Notes: generated by a model not told the origin, from the letters alone. Shown: positions 1-8,964, numbered from the stretch's first letter. The stretch: 64,000 nt of DNA from Vibrio marisflavi CECT 7928 (GCF_921294215.1 NZ_CAKLDM010000002.1:2046001-2110000); one strand, 5' to 3'. Numbers and translations are program-made.

Positions 1-555
1 AAAGGTAATACCTAGTGCCGCTTGCCAAAGAGGCAGTGTTGGTGGAACAATCAGAGCAAATAGGATTGAAGTAACGAAGAAGCCTTCATTTACCTCATGC
101 TTACGCACCATACAGAACAAGACTTCCCAGAAACCACCGACGAGGAATACCGTCAGGTAGATAGGCAAGAAGTAGGTTGCACCGAGTACCAGCTTACTGC
201 CCCACCCGGCATCTGCAGCCATTGTTCCGCCGAGCATTTCGGTAAACCAATAGTGCCAGTCACCACTTACAATATCCGCAAGTTGTTGACCAGAATATAA
301 GTGGTTCAATGCAGCAATAGCTTGACCACCAGCGTTGTACATTCCCCAGAACATTGCAGGGAAAACCGCTAGCCAAACCATAATCATGATACGTTTTAAG
401 TCAACGCTATCACGGACATGTGAGCCCGTTTTTGTCACTGTTCCCGGTGTATAAAATAGCGTTGCTGCCGCTTCATACAAGGCAAACCATTTCTCATGCT
501 TACCGCCCGGTTCGAAGTGGTGCTCAATATCTTCTATAAACTTTTTAAGGCCCAT
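1..555 (-). CDS. nqrB: Na+-translocating NADH:quinone reductase subunit B (partial, N-terminal 185 codons)
   Basis: NqrB is a polytopic inner-membrane subunit of the Na+-NQR complex, the respiratory sodium pump typical of Vibrio; it carries covalent FMN and forms part of the Na+ channel. Reading the minus strand from an ATG at 555 gives a start [18 protein letters not shown], a soluble N-terminal arm, then hydrophobic segments such as [20 protein letters not shown] and a later [18 protein letters not shown] stretch. The frame is open to base 1, so the C-terminal half, including the flavin-linked threonine region, lies outside the window. It follows nqrA by 5 bases and must be in the same operon. 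Identity rests on recognisable NqrB sequence and on synteny with nqrA. Confidence 0.93.
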   Translation of the reverse strand, partial: MGLKKFIEDIEHHFEPGGKHEKWFALYEAAATLFYTPGTVTKTGSHVRDSVDLKRIMIMVWLAVFPAMFWGMYNAGGQAIAALNHLYSGQQLADIVSGDWHYWFTEMLGGTMAADAGWGSKLVLGATYFLPIYLTVFLVGGFWEVLFCMVRKHEVNEGFFVTSILFALIVPPTLPLWQAALGITF

Positions 556-560
556 TCGAA

Positions 561-1901
561 TTACCCTTCCTTCTCGATTGTATCTAGGCACTCACGAAGT
601 AGTGGACCATACTCGTACTTGCCTGGGCACACGAAAGTACACAATGCGAGATCTTCTTCATCCAGCTCAAGTGCACCTAAACGTTGAGCGCTGTCTGTAT
701 CGCCAGCACAAAGGTCACGGAGCAACAAGGTTGGTTCCATATCTAAAGGCATCACTTTTTCATAGTTACCAATTGGCACCATTGCACGATCACTACCATT
801 GGTAGACGTCGTCATATTGAATAGCTGACCTTTGAATAGATGCCCTAGGAATGAACGCGTAACAGAGAACCTGTTTTTACCCGGCATTGCCCAGCCGAAT
901 AGTTCTTTGTCACGGCCTTCTCTCAATACAGACACTTGTAGGTGATAGCGACCAAGATAGTTGTGAGGACCTGTAGCTTCAGTACCAGTCAGTACAGAGC
1001 CTGAGATAACTCGAACCTCACCATTCATTAGCTCACCGTCAGTAAGATCGCTAAGGTTAGCTCCAACTTGAGTACGGATTAACCTAGGATTATTTACCAC
1101 TGGCCCTGCCATCGATACCACACGATCTGTGAACAGCTCACCAGTCAAAAATAACTGTCCAACTGCAATCACATCTTGATAGTTAATACTCCAAGCTACA
1201 TTTTCAGCATTTACCGGATAAAGGAAATGCATGTGAGTACCAACAAGACCGGCAGGATGCGGACCATTGAACGAATGCTCTTCTACTTTCGAGCTAGAAG
1301 AGTTAGGTAAACTTTTATCTGCTTTGCAGACATATACTTTTTCTTCTGTCAGAGCTGACAGTACATCAAGACCAGCGCGGAACGCTTTAGCTTGCTCGTT
1401 AATAAACAGCTCAGGATCTGCAGCTAACGGATTGGTATCCATTGCTGTAACAAAGATAGCTTTTGTTGAAGAATCTATTGCTGGAACCTTGCTAAATGGA
1501 CGAGTACGCAGTGAAGTCCAAAGTCCTGATTCAACAAGCTGAGAAACAACTACTGAACGGTCTAAGCCCGCCAGCTCGTTTTCTTCATACTTGTCAAACG
1601 TCACTTGCTCATCACCTGACACTTCAATCACTACAGATTGAAGGACACGCTTTGCGCCGCGATTTACTTCGACAACTTTACCGCTTGCTGGAGAAGTAAA
1701 TTTCACTCCTGGGTTCTTTTTGTCTTCAAAAAGAACTTGGGCTTTCTTTACGTCATCCCCGACTCGGACATGCATTGTTGGGCGCATACCCACGTACTCT
1801 TCGCCTAGCAAGGCGACTTTTTTGATGGCTTTGCCATCATCAATCACCTGAGAAGGAGCTCCTGCTATTGGAAGGTCCAATCCCTTTTTTATTGTAATCA
1901 T
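561..1901 (-). CDS. nqrA: Na+-translocating NADH:quinone reductase subunit A
   Basis: NqrA is the peripheral cytoplasmic subunit of Na+-NQR, associated with quinone reduction. The 446-residue product starts [14 protein letters not shown] and matches remembered Vibrio NqrA along its whole length ([20 protein letters not shown] near residue 40, KVPAIDSS in the middle, [17 protein letters not shown] near the end). An in-frame ATG four codons upstream (1913) exists, but MITIKKGL is the family start, so 1901 is chosen. It is the first gene of the nqr operon, with nqrB only 5 bases downstream. The roughly 420 bases upstream hold no gene and should carry the operon promoter. Confidence 0.97.
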   Translation of the reverse strand: MITIKKGLDLPIAGAPSQVIDDGKAIKKVALLGEEYVGMRPTMHVRVGDDVKKAQVLFEDKKNPGVKFTSPASGKVVEVNRGAKRVLQSVVIEVSGDEQVTFDKYEENELAGLDRSVVVSQLVESGLWTSLRTRPFSKVPAIDSSTKAIFVTAMDTNPLAADPELFINEQAKAFRAGLDVLSALTEEKVYVCKADKSLPNSSSSKVEEHSFNGPHPAGLVGTHMHFLYPVNAENVAWSINYQDVIAVGQLFLTGELFTDRVVSMAGPVVNNPRLIRTQVGANLSDLTDGELMNGEVRVISGSVLTGTEATGPHNYLGRYHLQVSVLREGRDKELFGWAMPGKNRFSVTRSFLGHLFKGQLFNMTTSTNGSDRAMVPIGNYEKVMPLDMEPTLLLRDLCAGDTDSAQRLGALELDEEDLALCTFVCPGKYEYGPLLRECLDTIEKEG

Positions 1902-2036
1902 ACGCACTTGCACTAATTTTTGTAGAATAAAGATCTTTATAATTGCGTAATGTTAGACACGACATCAGTGTCTGATTCTGACTATTCACAAGCCAGAATT
2001 GCAACATCCCATTTACACTCTCATCACAAACCCCAC

Positions 2037-2063
2037 CTAGGTTTGCTAGGAGCGCTAGTCTAG
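2037..2063. repeat. Cluster of four CTAG tetramers
   Basis: CTAG occurs at 2037, 2046, 2055 and 2060, so the first three are exactly 9 bp apart. CTAG is generally under-represented in enterobacterial and related genomes outside regulatory sites. The cluster lies about 140-160 bp upstream of the nqrA start. No known operator is assigned. Confidence 0.4.
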
Positions 2064-2174
2064 CATTAATTACAAACGGGATGCCACGACATCAACTAGA
2101 ATCATTGTCCAATTTGAGGCGATTTGAGAAATAAAATACGAGGAAAGATCATAACTTTGAGCTAACGCACAATC

Positions 2175-2203
2175 AGAACTAATTTACAATTTGTAATAGT
2201 TCT
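2175..2203. promoter_or_regulatory. 29-bp imperfect palindrome upstream of nqrA
   Basis: Outer arms AGAACTA and TAGTTCT (7 bp, perfect) enclose TTACAA and TTGTAA around a central T, with two extra bases on the left side. The dyad symmetry and position, about 270 bp upstream of nqrA, suggest a protein-binding site rather than a terminator because it is AT-rich and has no T-run. The regulator is unknown. Confidence 0.4.
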
Positions 2204-2235
2204 GTATGCAAGGTATAGCGTACGGCGAGGGGAAA

Positions 2236-2265
2236 TTGGCCGTAAACGGTTCATCTTTCGGCCAA
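2236..2265 (-). terminator. Possible weak terminator or hairpin downstream of bolA
   Basis: Arms TTGGCCG (2236-2242) and CGGCCAA (2259-2265) form a 7-bp perfect stem with a 16-nt loop, 60 bases beyond the bolA stop. The following bases on the minus strand begin TTTCCCC, so the U-tract is poor and terminator function is uncertain. Confidence 0.35.
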
Positions 2266-2325
2266 AATTGAATTACACAGATGTTAAAATAAACAATAAA
2301 ATTGCTAACTCAGTACAACATGTTG

Positions 2326-2637
2326 TTACTTTTTATCTCCACCCATGCAAGGAGGCGTTTCTGGTATGACCTGCCCGTTCTCTTGCCACTCTTCAGGTGT
2401 ATAGGCTTTGATTGAAAGCGCATGAATATTATTGGCCAACTCATTTGATAATACTTGGTTAACAGCACGGTGTCTTGCTACTAAACGTTGACCTTCAAAC
2501 TGAGTGCTCACCACTACAACTTTGAAATGACTTTCAGAGCCTTCAGGAACATTGTGCATATAACTTTCATTGATAACCTTTAAGAAAGTTGGCTCAAAGC
2601 CCTCGGTAAGTTTCGTTTCTAACACATCTTTAATCAT
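2326..2637 (-). CDS. bolA: BolA family protein
   Basis: BolA proteins partner with monothiol glutaredoxins (Grx4) in Fe-S/redox handling and, in enterobacteria, act as stress-induced regulators of morphology. The 103-residue product shows the BolA core: [22 protein letters not shown] (about 36-57) with the helix-turn-helix-like segment [30 protein letters not shown] (about 55-84). The length is typical. It is monocistronic here, divergent from rlmG. In E. coli bolA lies beside yajG and ampG, which also occur a few kb away here, supporting the assignment to BolA proper rather than IbaG/YrbA. Confidence 0.93.
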   Translation of the reverse strand: MIKDVLETKLTEGFEPTFLKVINESYMHNVPEGSESHFKVVVVSTQFEGQRLVARHRAVNQVLSNELANNIHALSIKAYTPEEWQENGQVIPETPPCMGGDKK

Positions 2638-2788
2638 GATTGAGTCCTTGCCTTGCGCAATGCAAGTTTGGGTATAGATTCACTGACCGACATCATATAC
2701 TCATAGCTACTGAGTAGAAAGGTTTCACTATCTTGTTAGTCAGTCATTTGCGACAATAGCGCGCAACAAATAGAACCAGCAATGACCA

Positions 2789-3919
2789 ATGAATACCGAG
2801 CTAAACATTTTAGATAGAACACTTACCCTTTATCGTTTCCCTAAACAGGCGCAAGAAACCCTGCAAGCATGGGATGCTGGAGACGAATATTTGATCAATC
2901 ATATTGAGGAAATGGATCTTGCTGAGCAATGTAACATTCTTATCCTCAATGACAATTTTGGTGCTCTGTCATGCTGGTTCTCAGACAAACATCAAGTCTC
3001 AATGATGAGTGATTCACATATTGCTCATAATGGTGCGCTGAAAAATTTGCAACGTAACAACTGCAATCGAATCAACTTTTTGAAAAGTACAGATGATTTC
3101 CCAAGCGATGTAGATCTTGTTCTATTTAAGCTACCTAAAAATAACCGAATGCTTGCATGGCAGCTCTATCAGCTCCGCACTAAAATCAAGCAAGACGTGC
3201 AGGTAATAGCAGTAAATAAAGCAAAAGAAATTCATAGTTCAACTTTAAAGCTGTTTGAAAAATATCTCGGAAAAACGACGACTTCCCTAGCTTGGAAAAA
3301 ACATCGCTTAGTCTTTTCTAGCGCTGACCACTGTTTGGGCGCTCTGGTCAACCCTATAACGAAATGGAACGTAGATGACGAAGATATCCAGCTGAAAAAT
3401 TTACCAAATGTTTACTCAGGAGACTCGTTAGATCTTGGCGCACGCTTTATGCTAAAGCACATTCCACAAGGCCCTGAACTTCAACACATCGTAGATTTGG
3501 GTTGCGGAAATGGTGTCCTTTCGGTGAAAGCTGGACAATTGAACCCTCAAGCTAGCATCACATGTGTGGATGAAAGCTTTATGGCGGTGGAATCAGCAAA
3601 ACAGAATCTGGCTGACAACCTTGGGGAAGAGCGTCAAATACAAGTGATCGCCAATAATTGTCTTGATAACTTTAAGCAAGATAGTACCGACTTAGTGCTA
3701 TGTAACCCTCCTTTCCATCAAGGGTTAGCTATCACAGATCACATTGCTTGGCAGATGTTCTGTGATGCAAAGCGGGTTCTGAATACTGGGGGACAATTAA
3801 TTGTTATCGGTAATCGCCACCTCAGTTACGATGTTAAGTTAGCAAGGCTATTTGGAAAAACAAATGTAAAAGAATTAGCAACGAACAACAAATTTGTTAT
3901 TTTACAAGCTACTAAATAG
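2789..3919 (+). CDS. rlmG: 23S rRNA (guanine-1835-N2)-methyltransferase RlmG
   Basis: RlmG methylates G1835 of 23S rRNA using S-adenosylmethionine. The 376-residue product has the duplicated methyltransferase layout of the RlmG/RsmC group: a degenerate N-terminal domain (ILILNDNFGALSC at about 50-62) and a catalytic C-terminal domain with SAM motif DLGCGNG (236-242) and catalytic NPPFH (306-310), ending ATNNKFVILQA. It aligns better with RlmG (YgjO) than with RsmC, notably in LQAWDAGDEYL near residue 25 and the C-terminal ATNNKFV. It is divergent from bolA. The start has no strong Shine-Dalgarno, but the family N-terminus fits. Confidence 0.92.
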   Translation: MNTELNILDRTLTLYRFPKQAQETLQAWDAGDEYLINHIEEMDLAEQCNILILNDNFGALSCWFSDKHQVSMMSDSHIAHNGALKNLQRNNCNRINFLKSTDDFPSDVDLVLFKLPKNNRMLAWQLYQLRTKIKQDVQVIAVNKAKEIHSSTLKLFEKYLGKTTTSLAWKKHRLVFSSADHCLGALVNPITKWNVDDEDIQLKNLPNVYSGDSLDLGARFMLKHIPQGPELQHIVDLGCGNGVLSVKAGQLNPQASITCVDESFMAVESAKQNLADNLGEERQIQVIANNCLDNFKQDSTDLVLCNPPFHQGLAITDHIAWQMFCDAKRVLNTGGQLIVIGNRHLSYDVKLARLFGKTNVKELATNNKFVILQATK

Positions 3920-3936
3920 ATCGATATTGTCTTATA

Positions 3937-3976
3937 CCTAAGTGACCAAAGGATTTAGGAATTAGGTCACTTTAGG
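3937..3976 (+). terminator. Hairpin between rlmG and yajG
   Basis: CCTAAGTGACC (3937-3947) pairs with GGTCACTTTAGG (3965-3976), 11 bp with one bulged T, and a 17-nt loop. It begins 17 bases after the rlmG stop. There is no T-run after it, so it may slow or stabilise 3' ends rather than terminate strongly. Confidence 0.4.
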
Positions 3977-4014
3977 TTGAATGCATTAGAAATGGGAAAA
4001 GAAAGGAAAATACC

Positions 4015-4587
4015 ATGAGAAAACTGGCCCTCGTAGCTTCAATAGCTCTACTCTCTGCCTGTTCAACTCCTCAAAAAGAGCAAATCAATTTTACACCTGA
4101 AGCCGTACACAGCAACGCTAAATTGGTACAGGGCAAAACATTCAGTTTATCCAGTCAAGATATCCGCTCTGCACAATATGTTGCTCTAGTTGACAGTGGT
4201 CGCTCTAACATCGAGCCAATCCATTCTCGTCAAAATGTACGTATTGCATTAGAGAATGCGCTTGCAGAACAGTTTAAATCACAAGGTTTTGATCTTTCAG
4301 TCAACAGCCCAAATAACATCGAACTTGATATCCAAGAGCTTCTAGTAAATGTGAAGCATTCGGTAATGAAGAATGAAATGGATGGCAAAGTCGTATTGGT
4401 TGTGACAGCAGAAACACCAAAAGGCAAGCTAGTGAAAACCTACACAGGTACATCGAAGAAAACAGGCTTACTAAGCGCTTCCAACAGCAATATTCAAGAA
4501 GTACTGAACGATTTGGTCGACAAAGTGCTTAAAGAAATTTCTCACGATCAAGAGCTTCAAAACTATATGAAGGACAACTTTCAATGA
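4015..4587 (+). CDS. yajG: YajG family lipoprotein
   Basis: This is a 190-residue predicted lipoprotein. The signal peptide MRKLALVASIALLSAC carries a lipobox ending at Cys16; Ser follows it, which favours outer-membrane localisation. The body resembles E. coli YajG: an arginine-rich IRSAQYVALVDSGRSN segment, an RIALENALAEQFKSQGF helix, and a C-terminal NIQEVLNDLVDKVLKEISHDQEL segment. YajG function is not established. Neighbours support the name, because E. coli has ampG-yajG-bolA in a row. The gene overlaps the following cyclophilin gene by 4 bases (ATGA), so the two are translationally coupled. Confidence 0.88.
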   Translation: MRKLALVASIALLSACSTPQKEQINFTPEAVHSNAKLVQGKTFSLSSQDIRSAQYVALVDSGRSNIEPIHSRQNVRIALENALAEQFKSQGFDLSVNSPNNIELDIQELLVNVKHSVMKNEMDGKVVLVVTAETPKGKLVKTYTGTSKKTGLLSASNSNIQEVLNDLVDKVLKEISHDQELQNYMKDNFQ

Positions 4588-5129
4588 TAAAGGCTTTTAT
4601 CGCATCTCTCGCAATGTTTAGTTGTCTTGCGTTTGCAGGACCAGATGTAAAATTCGAGACTAATTTAGGCTCTTTTACCGTCGAGTTGAACTCAGCTAAA
4701 GCACCTGTCACCAGCAAAAACTTCTTACGTTATGTAAAAGATGGCAGCTATGTTGGCAGCATTTTCCATCGAGTGATCCCCGGTTTTATGGTTCAGGGTG
4801 GTGGTTTTGATAAAGACATGAATCGCCTAAGCTCTTATCCACCGATCATCAACGAAGCATCAAATGGTTTGAAAAACAAAACGGCAACGATTGCGATGGC
4901 ACGAACCAGTGATCCAAACTCTGCAACCCGACAGTTTTTCATCAACCTAACTGACAACGACTTCTTGGATCACAGCGCTGAACAAGATGGATACGCTGTT
5001 TTTGGTAAAGTCATTAAAGGTTTTGATGTCATTCAACAAATCGCGAAAACTCGCACACAATCTCTAGGGCAAATGAGAAACGTGCCTGTGAAACCGATAG
5101 TCATCACTAACGTTACCATCGTAAATTAA
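4584..5129 (+). CDS. Secreted cyclophilin-type peptidyl-prolyl cis-trans isomerase
   Basis: This enzyme isomerises Xaa-Pro peptide bonds in exported proteins. The 181-residue product has a signal peptide MIKAFIASLAMFSCLAFA followed by a compact bacterial cyclophilin domain: VKFETNLGSFTVEL at about 22, catalytic FHRVIPGFMVQGG at about 61-73 and RQFFINL at about 115-121. It is PpiA-like in size and targeting, but bacteria carry several cyclophilins, so no symbol is given. The start codon overlaps the yajG stop (ATGA). A strong terminator lies 28 bases after the stop. Confidence 0.92.
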   Translation: MIKAFIASLAMFSCLAFAGPDVKFETNLGSFTVELNSAKAPVTSKNFLRYVKDGSYVGSIFHRVIPGFMVQGGGFDKDMNRLSSYPPIINEASNGLKNKTATIAMARTSDPNSATRQFFINLTDNDFLDHSAEQDGYAVFGKVIKGFDVIQQIAKTRTQSLGQMRNVPVKPIVITNVTIVN

Positions 5130-5156
5130 GACGCCTCAATAAACGTAAAATGCTGT

Positions 5157-5220
5157 AGCTCCAATTGCTCAAGTAAATACAATCAGACAGATTAGATTCA
5201 CTTGAGCTTGGGGCTTTTTT
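5157..5220 (+). terminator. Rho-independent terminator between the cyclophilin gene and ampG
   Basis: AGCTCCAA-TT-GCTCAAGT (5157-5174) pairs with ACTTGAGC-TTGGGGCT (5200-5215) through about 16 bp with a 2-nt bulge and one G-U pair, and is followed by six T (5215-5220). It ends only 17 bases before the ampG ATG, so the ampG ribosome-binding site sits directly behind it. It ends yajG-ppi transcripts or acts as an attenuator for ampG. Confidence 0.85.
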
Positions 5221-5237
5221 ACCAAAAGGATTTCCCT

Positions 5238-6626
5238 ATGTCTTTACATCAACGCTCTACTTCTTGGGCCGAAACCCTGCGCTCGTACTGGGACAAACGA
5301 CTACTTTGGGTATTTATGCTTGGCTGTTCAAGTGGCTTTCCTTGGGTTTTAATCGGTTCGAACATGTCTGGCTGGCTAAAAGACTCAGGGCTCACTCGTA
5401 CTGCGATTGGCTATTTTGGTAGTGTTTTTGCCGTTTATGCTATCAACTTTCTGTGGGCACCTCTTGTCGACAGGGTAAAGCTCCCTTTACTACACAAATA
5501 CTTAGGGCAAAGACGAAGCTGGATTTTGTTGTGCCAATTTATTGTACTCATTCTGACTTTATGTATCGCAGGTGTCGATCCAGCAAAAAGTCTGATGCTC
5601 ACTTCTATGTTGGCTCTTGGAATTGCCACAGCCTCTGCTACGCAAGATATTGCCGTTGATGCTTTCAGGATTGACACATTCCCTAAGTCAGATTCTGACA
5701 AGCTGCCACAAGCGTCTGCTATGGCGGTTATTGGTTGGTGGACTGGGTACTCTCTGCCAGGCTATCTGGCCTTTATGAATGCCGACTCTATTGGTTGGAA
5801 TGGCGTCTATTATGGCATGGCCGGTGTCGTCGTTATTCTGATGATATTTACCCTGCTTACTCGCGAACCAAAAACCCACCGAGATGCGTTGCAACACAAA
5901 GCCGAGTTAGAGCATAAAGAGATCGTCGGTTCTACTGCTATGGCTTGGATAACCGTTACTGTTGTCGAGCCATTTCGAGACTTTTTCCGGCGTAATGGTG
6001 TAAGAGTCGCGATTACCCTACTGCTATTTGTATTCCTGTTCAAAATCGGCGAAGCCTTCTTGGGTAGAATGTCGATTCCGTTTTACAAAGATGTTGGCTT
6101 TACCAATGAGCAAATCGGCGAATACTCTAAGTTAATCGGCTGGGGTGCAACGGTCCTATTCACCATCATCGGTAGCATGATAAACGTTAGATTTGGCATC
6201 ATTCGCGGTCTAATGATTGGTGGTATCGCCATGTCTGCAAGTAACCTAATGTTCTCGTGGATAGCGCATGTTGGACCAAATGTGCATGTTTTCCTAGCAA
6301 CCATAATCGTTGATAACTTTACCAGTGCATTCGCTACCATTGCGTTTGTTTCTTTCTTAACGATGCTAACTGGACAGGCTTTTTCTGCCACTCAATATGC
6401 GCTGCTAGCCTCATTAGGGAATCTTGGACGAACGACGCTAGCTTCTTTTAGCGGGGCACTCGCCGACTATCTCAATAACTGGTCTACATTCTTTATTCTT
6501 ACTGCAGTAATGGTGATCCCAAGCTTAATTATGCTTTGGTCTCTACGACACTATTTTGATGACATATTGAATAAGTCTGCAAAGAAGGAAGAAGAAGAGA
6601 ACCAAGTGAAAGCAGAAAGTCCGTAG
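5238..6626 (+). CDS. ampG: Muropeptide permease AmpG
   Basis: AmpG is an inner-membrane MFS transporter that imports anhydro-muropeptides released by lytic transglycosylases for wall recycling. The 462-residue product starts MSLHQRSTSWAETL with AAAGGA 7 bases upstream. An upstream in-frame TTG at 5202 lies inside the terminator arm and is rejected. Landmarks are the typical MLGCSSGFPWVLIGSNMSGWL in the first membrane segment, ATQDIAVDAFRID (about 138-150) and multiple transmembrane helices throughout. A tail of charged residues (KKEEEENQVK) ends the protein. mltA, an enzyme producing its substrate class, lies about 11 kb away. Confidence 0.93.
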   Translation: MSLHQRSTSWAETLRSYWDKRLLWVFMLGCSSGFPWVLIGSNMSGWLKDSGLTRTAIGYFGSVFAVYAINFLWAPLVDRVKLPLLHKYLGQRRSWILLCQFIVLILTLCIAGVDPAKSLMLTSMLALGIATASATQDIAVDAFRIDTFPKSDSDKLPQASAMAVIGWWTGYSLPGYLAFMNADSIGWNGVYYGMAGVVVILMIFTLLTREPKTHRDALQHKAELEHKEIVGSTAMAWITVTVVEPFRDFFRRNGVRVAITLLLFVFLFKIGEAFLGRMSIPFYKDVGFTNEQIGEYSKLIGWGATVLFTIIGSMINVRFGIIRGLMIGGIAMSASNLMFSWIAHVGPNVHVFLATIIVDNFTSAFATIAFVSFLTMLTGQAFSATQYALLASLGNLGRTTLASFSGALADYLNNWSTFFILTAVMVIPSLIMLWSLRHYFDDILNKSAKKEEEENQVKAESP

Positions 6627-6646
6627 AGTCAAACACCAGCCCTAAA

Positions 6647-6674
6647 AGAGCTGCAGCTTGCTAACTGCAGCTCT
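6647..6674. terminator. Bidirectional terminator between ampG and the CZB chemoreceptor gene
   Basis: AGAGCTGCAG (6647-6656) and CTGCAGCTCT (6665-6674) form a perfect 10-bp stem with an 8-nt loop between two convergent genes. The minus strand continues TTTTAGGG, a short U-tract, so it fits the end of the chemoreceptor transcript best. Confidence 0.65.
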
Positions 6675-6689
6675 ATCTATAGTTGTAAC

Positions 6690-7742
6690 CTAGAAATCTT
6701 TGTCAGCCAATTGCTCAATGAGCGACACTACCCTGTTACTAGCTTCTTCCATATCACTGAGATAACCAACCATCGCATCAAAATCTTTTTCCAGCCCTGC
6801 TTTTAATGCTTTGGCTCCAGAATCATGAACCGCTTGATGAGGCTGATTAATCGCTTGAAAAGTCGCGTCATTTTTTAAACGCTTCGATGCTGGCGAGCCA
6901 AAATACCACTTACCTAACCGACATTCTGTATGCTTGTTGACCTCTTGATCAAACCTTCCCTGATTAATCATCTCAAACACGTTCATCTTCCAGATTACGT
7001 GGTCAATTTTCACAACCTCTAAGAATGAATTTTTTCTAGACATCGATATAAGCTCTTTCAACTGCTGTAGGAGCTGTTCATTTTGAGCCGTCGAGCTTTC
7101 AAATACATTCGCAACCTCAACCATACTTTCTAAAAAGGAGTCCAGCTCTCGAAGACTGTTTAATAACAGCTCGGATTTTTTCTGTGTATCACTCAACTCT
7201 TTCTTAATGTCTGTCGTAATATTGAGAGATTGGTTCGCAAGGCTTCGTACTTCATCGGCAACGACAGCGAACCCTCTACCTAACTCACCTGCTCTAGCTG
7301 CCTCAATCGAAGCATTGAGTGCTAAAAGATTGGTCTTATCTGATATATCATCGATTCTCAGCGAGAAACCTGAAATAACTTCGACACTCTTGACCATTTC
7401 TTCTGTCGCAGGCCCAATTTCATCTCTAGTAGATCTGCCTGCTTCTAAAATGGTATTAAAGTTTATCTGTTGGATATCACTTTCAGTTATTACGAAACCT
7501 TCAAGGTGTTCCGCACACTTCAAAATTTCAGATCTTATTGCCTCTAATAAAGACTTCCCTTGCATAGAAATCGAAAAACAATCGGTTTTTATACCTAGAG
7601 CTTTTTGTTGTTCGCTACTTTCTGCACTCTGATTCGATGCTTGCTGCTTCAGATCATCTAATTCTAACTTGAGGGCTTCGTTTTCCGACTTTAACGCTTC
7701 TATATCACTTTGCAGTTTCTGGATCTTCTTACCTGACAGCAT
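6690..7742 (-). CDS. Soluble chemoreceptor with C-terminal zinc-binding (CZB) domain
   Basis: This is a cytosolic methyl-accepting chemotaxis protein, 350 residues, with no transmembrane segment. An N-terminal coiled coil (about 3-37) precedes the signalling hairpin, whose conserved tip reads [19 protein letters not shown] (135-153) followed by [15 protein letters not shown]. The C-terminus is a chemoreceptor zinc-binding domain with the expected ligands His248 (KIDHVIWK), Cys274 (CRLGKWY), His302 and His306 (PHQAVH). CZB receptors in other bacteria sense zinc or oxidants such as hypochlorous acid through the Zn-Cys centre, so that is a reasonable guess here. It is monocistronic and convergent with ampG. 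Confidence 0.92.
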   Translation of the reverse strand: MLSGKKIQKLQSDIEALKSENEALKLELDDLKQQASNQSAESSEQQKALGIKTDCFSISMQGKSLLEAIRSEILKCAEHLEGFVITESDIQQINFNTILEAGRSTRDEIGPATEEMVKSVEVISGFSLRIDDISDKTNLLALNASIEAARAGELGRGFAVVADEVRSLANQSLNITTDIKKELSDTQKKSELLLNSLRELDSFLESMVEVANVFESSTAQNEQLLQQLKELISMSRKNSFLEVVKIDHVIWKMNVFEMINQGRFDQEVNKHTECRLGKWYFGSPASKRLKNDATFQAINQPHQAVHDSGAKALKAGLEKDFDAMVGYLSDMEEASNRVVSLIEQLADKDF

Positions 7743-8057
7743 GCTTCCTACCTAACATCGCTACTGGGTTATCTATCAATATAGATAGGGAAGAGTCACC
7801 TTTCGAGGTTTTTTAGTTTATCACGAAGTAAATCGAACAAAATTAATGCAACAAATTCGATAGCACTTATTTTCATATTTTCAAGAAAGTTCCACATCAA
7901 AAGCAATTAACTTGATATTGATCACAAAATAAATTGAGATTTTTATAATTAATCACTTCTTTTTTTGAACTATGTCGCTATCATTCACCGCGCAATAAAT
8001 GACTAAGACGTATTCATAAGCGTCAACGATAAACAAACATATAGAGAGTTCCACTTT
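7743..8057. promoter_or_regulatory. Divergent promoter region between the CZB chemoreceptor and ompK
   Basis: This 315-bp AT-rich region has no ORF. Both flanking genes start outward from it. A CRP-like site is noted at 7911-7926. AT-rich tracts at about 7930-7960 may hold the ompK promoter, but I did not settle on a specific -35/-10 pair. Confidence 0.5.
7911..7926 (+). promoter_or_regulatory. Weak CRP-like half-palindrome upstream of ompK
   Basis: CTTGA-N6-TCACA matches the CRP consensus TGTGA-N6-TCACA in the right half perfectly and the left half in 3 of 5 positions. It lies about 130 bp upstream of ompK. Tsx-family nucleoside channels are commonly cAMP-CRP controlled in enterobacteria, which makes the site plausible but unproven. 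Confidence 0.25.
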
Positions 8058-8858
8058 ATGCGTAAAATCCTTTTAGCTCTTAGCTTGTTTGCAGTGGTCT
8101 CCGCTCCAAGTTTTGCAGCGGACTATTCAGACGGTAACATTCATAAAAACGATTACAAATGGATGCAATTCAACTTAATGGGTGCATTCAACGAGAAACC
8201 AGGCAACAACAGCCATGACTATGGTGAAATGGAGTTTGGTGGTCGTTCAGGACTATTTGATCTATACGGATATGTTGACGTATTTAACCTGCTAAGCAAC
8301 CCAAGCAGTGACAAAGAAGATGCAGACAAAATGTTTATGAAGTTTGCACCTCGTCTATCTCTTGATGCCCTAACAGGAAAAGACTTATCTTTTGGCCCAG
8401 TAAAAGAGCTATACATTGCTTCTTTGATGGAGTGGGATGGCGGTAACGTCACCACTAACGCAAATGAAACTAACAACCAAAAAATTGGTTTAGGTTCAGA
8501 TGTAATGGTTCCTTGGCTTGGCAAAATCGGTCTAAACTTCTACAAAACTTATGATGCAACTAAGAAAGATTGGAATGGCTACCAAGTTTCAACTAACTGG
8601 TTTAAGCCTTTCTACACATTTGCTAACGGCACTTTCCTAGCGTACCAAGGTTACATCGATTACCAAATGGGCATGAAATCGCAGTACTCTACTTCAGCTA
8701 CTGGCGGCGCAATGTTTAACGGTTTCTACTGGCACTCTCAGCGCTATGCCATCGGTTATGGTTTAAAACTTTATAAAGATGTGTACGGTATTGAAGATAC
8801 TCCTGGGTTCCGCTCTTCAGGTGTAGCAAACTACATATCTCTATCTTACAAGTTCTAA
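8058..8858 (+). CDS. ompK: Outer-membrane channel OmpK (Tsx/nucleoside-specific porin family)
   Basis: OmpK is the Vibrio member of the Tsx-type nucleoside channel family and is known as the receptor for the broad-host vibriophage KVP40. The 266-residue precursor has signal peptide MRKILLALSLFAVVSAPSFA (cleavage after Ala20), then ADYSDGNIHKNDYKWMQFNLMG, which is nearly identical to remembered V. parahaemolyticus OmpK. Alternating beta-strand segments follow and the protein ends with the aromatic C-terminus SLSYKF typical of outer-membrane barrels. The middle (about 125-150, WDGGNVTTNANETNNQK) is a variable surface loop. A strong terminator follows after 18 bases. Confidence 0.95.
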   Translation: MRKILLALSLFAVVSAPSFAADYSDGNIHKNDYKWMQFNLMGAFNEKPGNNSHDYGEMEFGGRSGLFDLYGYVDVFNLLSNPSSDKEDADKMFMKFAPRLSLDALTGKDLSFGPVKELYIASLMEWDGGNVTTNANETNNQKIGLGSDVMVPWLGKIGLNFYKTYDATKKDWNGYQVSTNWFKPFYTFANGTFLAYQGYIDYQMGMKSQYSTSATGGAMFNGFYWHSQRYAIGYGLKLYKDVYGIEDTPGFRSSGVANYISLSYKF

Positions 8859-8876
8859 AGACAGACTTTGAGATTC

Positions 8877-8904
8877 AAAAATGGTGCCGATTGGCACCAT
8901 TTTT
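8877..8904 (+). terminator. Rho-independent terminator after ompK
   Basis: AAAAATGGTGCC (8877-8888) and GGCACCATTTTT (8893-8904) make a 12-bp perfect stem with a GATT loop followed by further T residues. An in-frame upstream extension of panE would start inside this hairpin, arguing against that start. Confidence 0.92.
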
Positions 8905-8964
8905 TATTTCAATCCCTTTCATTTCTCATTATGCTTTGCTCACCGGATTCTTGGAACTAAGTCA

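Larger units (their letters stand above)
1902..2325. promoter_or_regulatory. Gene-free control region upstream of nqrA
   Basis: This 424-bp stretch separates the nqrA start from the bolA stop; both genes read leftwards. No credible ORF lies in it. It contains four CTAG tetramers within 27 bp (2037-2063), a 29-bp imperfect palindrome (2175-2203) and a small GC hairpin (2236-2265), each listed separately. The nqr operon promoter must lie here, but I could not pick one -35/-10 pair with confidence. Confidence 0.5.

Noticed and set aside
5202-5237. TTG start giving AmpG 12 extra residues
   Set aside because: The TTG lies inside the downstream arm of a strong terminator, while ATG 5238 has a good ribosome-binding site.
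8881-8964. 28-codon N-terminal extension of PanE
   Set aside because: It begins in the ompK terminator, and the family start MNIVVLGPGAIGS is at 8965.
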